A stretch of 64,000 nucleotides of DNA from Myroides sp. JBRI-B21084 (GTDB lineage: Bacteria > Bacteroidota > Bacteroidia > Flavobacteriales > Flavobacteriaceae). Below, one piece after another: positions 61,971 to 64,000 of the stretch (within the stretch, counting starts at the first letter, position 1; each line of letters opens with the position of its first letter). The position numbers and the translations under genes are program-made. The notes under the pieces were generated by a model, which was not told where the DNA came from, made no database searches, and saw only the letters and a list, made by a program, of their open reading frames with translations. The DNA is taken from positions 1,426,001 to 1,490,000 of the forward strand of contig NZ_CP120653.1 in NCBI RefSeq assembly GCF_030545015.1, read 5' to 3'.

Positions 61971-62429
61971 ATGAAAAAAATTGTATCAATTAGTCTATTC
62001 TTTCTATTTAATTTAATTTTTATGTCGTGCGGATGTTCACAAAATTGTTTGAATTCCGAAAAAGCTACATCAACGCAAATCATGGAAAAATTAAATAACA
62101 CAACCTGGGTTTTATCTAAATTAGATATTCAAAACCGTGATTTTATTCCAACAGAAAATCAAAAGGAACTAGTATTAAATTTTTCTGATGGGCGTTACGG
62201 TTCTAACGACGGATGTAATACGTTAGGCGGCGATTTTAATGTTGAAGATAACAAAATTAGTTTTGTAAACGGAATTTCAACCATGCGCTTTTGTGGCGAT
62301 GAAATGAAACATTTAATTTATAGTGTGCCTTTTGGAAAAATAAAATCGCTAAAAATTAATAAAAATCAATTACAGTTTTTTGATGCTGATAAACAATTGA
62401 TTGCTACTTATTTAAAGAAAAATTTATAA
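61971..62429 (+). CDS. META-domain lipoprotein
   Basis: 152 residues. The lipobox IFMSC (Cys20) is followed by more Cys residues (CGCSQNC). The META/HslJ domain (about 40-150) shows NNTTWVLSKLDIQNRDFIPT, LNFSDGRYGSNDGCNTLGGD and MRFCGDEMKHLI. The family is linked to envelope and heat stress but without a defined activity. A terminator follows. Confidence 0.92.
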   Translation: MKKIVSISLFFLFNLIFMSCGCSQNCLNSEKATSTQIMEKLNNTTWVLSKLDIQNRDFIPTENQKELVLNFSDGRYGSNDGCNTLGGDFNVEDNKISFVNGISTMRFCGDEMKHLIYSVPFGKIKSLKINKNQLQFFDADKQLIATYLKKNL

Positions 62430-62453
62430 TTAATTAGTTTATATTTTTTTGTG

Positions 62454-62492
62454 AAAGAGTTTGGTTTTTACTAAACTCTTTTCTTTTTTTTA
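62454..62492 (+). terminator. Terminator after the META-domain gene
   Basis: Stem AAGAGTTT/AAACTCTT with a 10-base loop, followed by a T-rich run. Confidence 0.8.
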
Positions 62493-62553
62493 ATTTTTTT
62501 TGTATTATTAGCTTTTGTTTCAAACAAAAATAACTTTTTAATAAATAACGCCT

Positions 62554-63069
62554 ATGTTTCAGAACGAAACCATTTCATTACAAAATATACCGCAGTATCA
62601 AGAAGTTGAAACCCAAAAACTGCATCCTAATTATAAAAAAATAATTGTTTTTAATGCTATTTGTAAAATAGTGATTGCTATAGGTATTTGTTGTGCTATT
62701 TTTTTTACTTTTTCTAATATTGAAAAGTGGTATTTTATGGCACTGTTTGTATTAATTAGCTTTTTTATAATTATGTATCCCTTTTTATCGTTCAATAAAA
62801 AAAAGTACGCTTTTCGTGCACACGATGTAATTTTTAAAAAAGGATTACTATTTAAATCAACACATATATCGCCTTATATTCGTTTGCAACATGTGGTAAT
62901 TAAACAAGGATGGTACGAAAAAAAATTAGGTTTAGCTACGCTGGTTTTATACACAGCTGCAGGTAGCTTTTCGGATATTGCAATACCTGGATTAACTTTA
63001 GAAGATGCCGAACGTTGGAAGAACTTTTTAATGAACAGAATGGAAGATTTAAATAATGAATCAGAATAG
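62554..63069 (+). CDS. Bacterial PH-domain membrane protein (YdbS-like)
   Basis: 171 residues. Two membrane helices (about 31-50 and 56-78) are followed by a bPH2/DUF304 domain: KKYAFRAHDVIFKKGLLFKS, PYIRLQHVVIKQGWYEKKLG, then LVLYTAAGSFSDIAIPGLTL. Such proteins pair with a larger YdbT-like partner, and here the next gene is that partner, overlapping by 14 bp. Function is unknown, possibly envelope stress or antibiotic tolerance. Confidence 0.9.
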   Translation: MFQNETISLQNIPQYQEVETQKLHPNYKKIIVFNAICKIVIAIGICCAIFFTFSNIEKWYFMALFVLISFFIIMYPFLSFNKKKYAFRAHDVIFKKGLLFKSTHISPYIRLQHVVIKQGWYEKKLGLATLVLYTAAGSFSDIAIPGLTLEDAERWKNFLMNRMEDLNNESE

Positions 63070-64000
63070 TAACTATCATTTTAACGAACCTAATAGGTTA
63101 GATCGCAAAGCACTTTTTTTAGTTATTGCAACTTCTATTTTAAAAGTTGCTAGAGCAGCATGGCCCATTTTAGCTATAATTTTAGTTAAAGGCAGCGATA
63201 GAAATTTTTATTTAATAGGTGTTATTTTACTAATTACGGGTGCTACTTTTATAACTAAACTTATTGATTATTTTTATTTTACGTATCAAGTTATTCACGA
63301 TGAGTTAATTATAAAAAAGGGTTGGTTAAACAAATCAACAACTGTTGTAAGCTTAGATAAAATTCATGAAGTTAATTTAAATCAAAAGTTTGTACATAAA
63401 CTTATTGGTTTGTATGTTGTGAATATTGATACAGCTGGTAGTGCTAAAACTGAAATTGAAATTAACGGGATTGATTTTAAAAGAGCTTTGGCATTAAAAG
63501 ATAAACTAACATTTAAATCTGTCGATTTTCAAGATGATAATCAGATCGTAGAAAATGAACTTGCTACAGAAACACTTCATGAAGAACCTGTTAAAAATAT
63601 AACAATTAGCATATTAAGTTTAATAAAAATTGGTTTTACACGTAATTATTTTCAAACTTTTGGTTTGTTAATAGCGTTTTCTTTTCAAATCATTGATCAA
63701 ATTCAAGATTTTTTCTACACCGATAAATCAACAAATGTTTATAACGATATTTTTTCATCGTCGTACAAAAGTTATTTGGGTTTAGTAGGTGTGATTATGT
63801 TTTTAGCAGTTATTTTACTGGTAATTGTTTTTAATTTATTACGCACTTTAATTACTTATTACAATTATAAAATTCAATTAAAAAAAGAACACATTACAGT
63901 ATCGTATGGTTTAACAGATTCGCATATTGTAGCTGTAAAAGCTAATAAAGTGCAATTGTTTCTATATCAACAAAACTACTTTCAAAAGTTGATGAATTTG
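63056..64000 (+). CDS. Bacterial PH-domain membrane protein (YdbT-like), right end outside window
   Basis: ATG at 63056, open to the window end (315 codons). Two hydrophobic helices (about 20-60) are followed by a bPH2 domain (YQVIHDELIIKKGWLNKSTT, then SLDKIHEVNLNQKFVHKLIG, LYVVNIDTAGSAKTEIEING), a linker, two more helices (about 195-215 and 240-268) and the start of a second PH domain (IQLKKEHITVSYGLTDSHIV). The duplicated PH layout is that of YdbT. It is translationally coupled to the gene before it. Confidence 0.9.
   Translation, partial: MNQNSNYHFNEPNRLDRKALFLVIATSILKVARAAWPILAIILVKGSDRNFYLIGVILLITGATFITKLIDYFYFTYQVIHDELIIKKGWLNKSTTVVSLDKIHEVNLNQKFVHKLIGLYVVNIDTAGSAKTEIEINGIDFKRALALKDKLTFKSVDFQDDNQIVENELATETLHEEPVKNITISILSLIKIGFTRNYFQTFGLLIAFSFQIIDQIQDFFYTDKSTNVYNDIFSSSYKSYLGLVGVIMFLAVILLVIVFNLLRTLITYYNYKIQLKKEHITVSYGLTDSHIVAVKANKVQLFLYQQNYFQKLMNL

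Overview
The window looks like a low-GC Bacteroidota chromosome, most probably Flavobacteriaceae (Flavobacterium/Myroides type). Support comes from TTG-N18/19-TAnnTTTG promoters, FadL/PorT-like outer-membrane proteins, DUF4369-TlpA lipoproteins, DUF2141, an archaeal-type ProS without editing domain, four-helix-bundle and GxxExxY proteins inside a polysaccharide locus, and weak Shine-Dalgarno usage.

Region 1 (1-13.8 kb) is the most interesting part. I read it as a chromosomal integron-like cassette array. A tyrosine recombinase (12696-13763, +) ends in the KSPLDFL tail typical of integron integrases. It is divergent from an array whose genes all lie on the minus strand and are separated by GC-richer palindromic attC-like sites (944-1234, 10049-10243, 11171-11302). 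The start of each cassette is the exact or near-exact complement of the half-site at the end of the same cassette, which is the diagnostic rule of integron cassettes. In order from the attI-like point (about 12518): cassette 1 has an HsdR-N/PD-(D/E)XK-type protein; cassette 2 a lincosamide nucleotidyltransferase-like gene; cassette 3 is an approximately 9 kb unit with a complete TetR-regulated RND efflux operon (tetR, lipoprotein, two cupins, a frameshifted cytochrome-like gene, TolC, HlyD, RND pump, DUF2141); then a gene-less mini-unit of about 30 bp; cassette 4 carries a membrane protein cut by the window edge. A near-perfect promoter fires into the array from the attI-like side.

Region 2 (13.8-26.9 kb) is core housekeeping: AEC permease, rimO, outer-membrane proteins, a Gly/Trp/Tyr-rich lipoprotein, proS, aroQ, a PorT-like protein, xerD, an Lrp regulator divergent from a methionine-gamma-lyase-like enzyme, and an NtrC-type sigma-54 activator.

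Region 3 (27-52.6 kb) is a Wzx/Wzy-type surface polysaccharide locus. It carries a UDP-sugar dehydrogenase, cytidylyltransferase, galE, dTDP-L-rhamnose genes (rfbB, C, D, A), wzx, glycosyltransferases, wzy, acyltransferases, the UDP-L-FucNAc genes capE/capF/capG, and a bacillosamine-type end (PglC-like initiating transferase, PglD-like acetyltransferase, PglE-like aminotransferase). Intergenic gaps hold G/C-run palindromes, octanucleotide tandem repeats (one of about 300 bp) and CCGCG-type repeats. Two of three four-helix-bundle genes are broken by an in-frame TAA where a Gln codon is expected.

Region 4 (52.7-64 kb) is ordinary core: TauE/SafE permease, two TlpA-like proteins, DUF423, a transglutaminase-like protein, an orphan NMT1-like binding protein, SUI1, nucleoside phosphorylase, a MATE pump, small envelope proteins and a pair of bacterial PH-domain proteins, the second running off the right edge. 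No rRNA, tRNA, CRISPR array or intact insertion sequence was seen.
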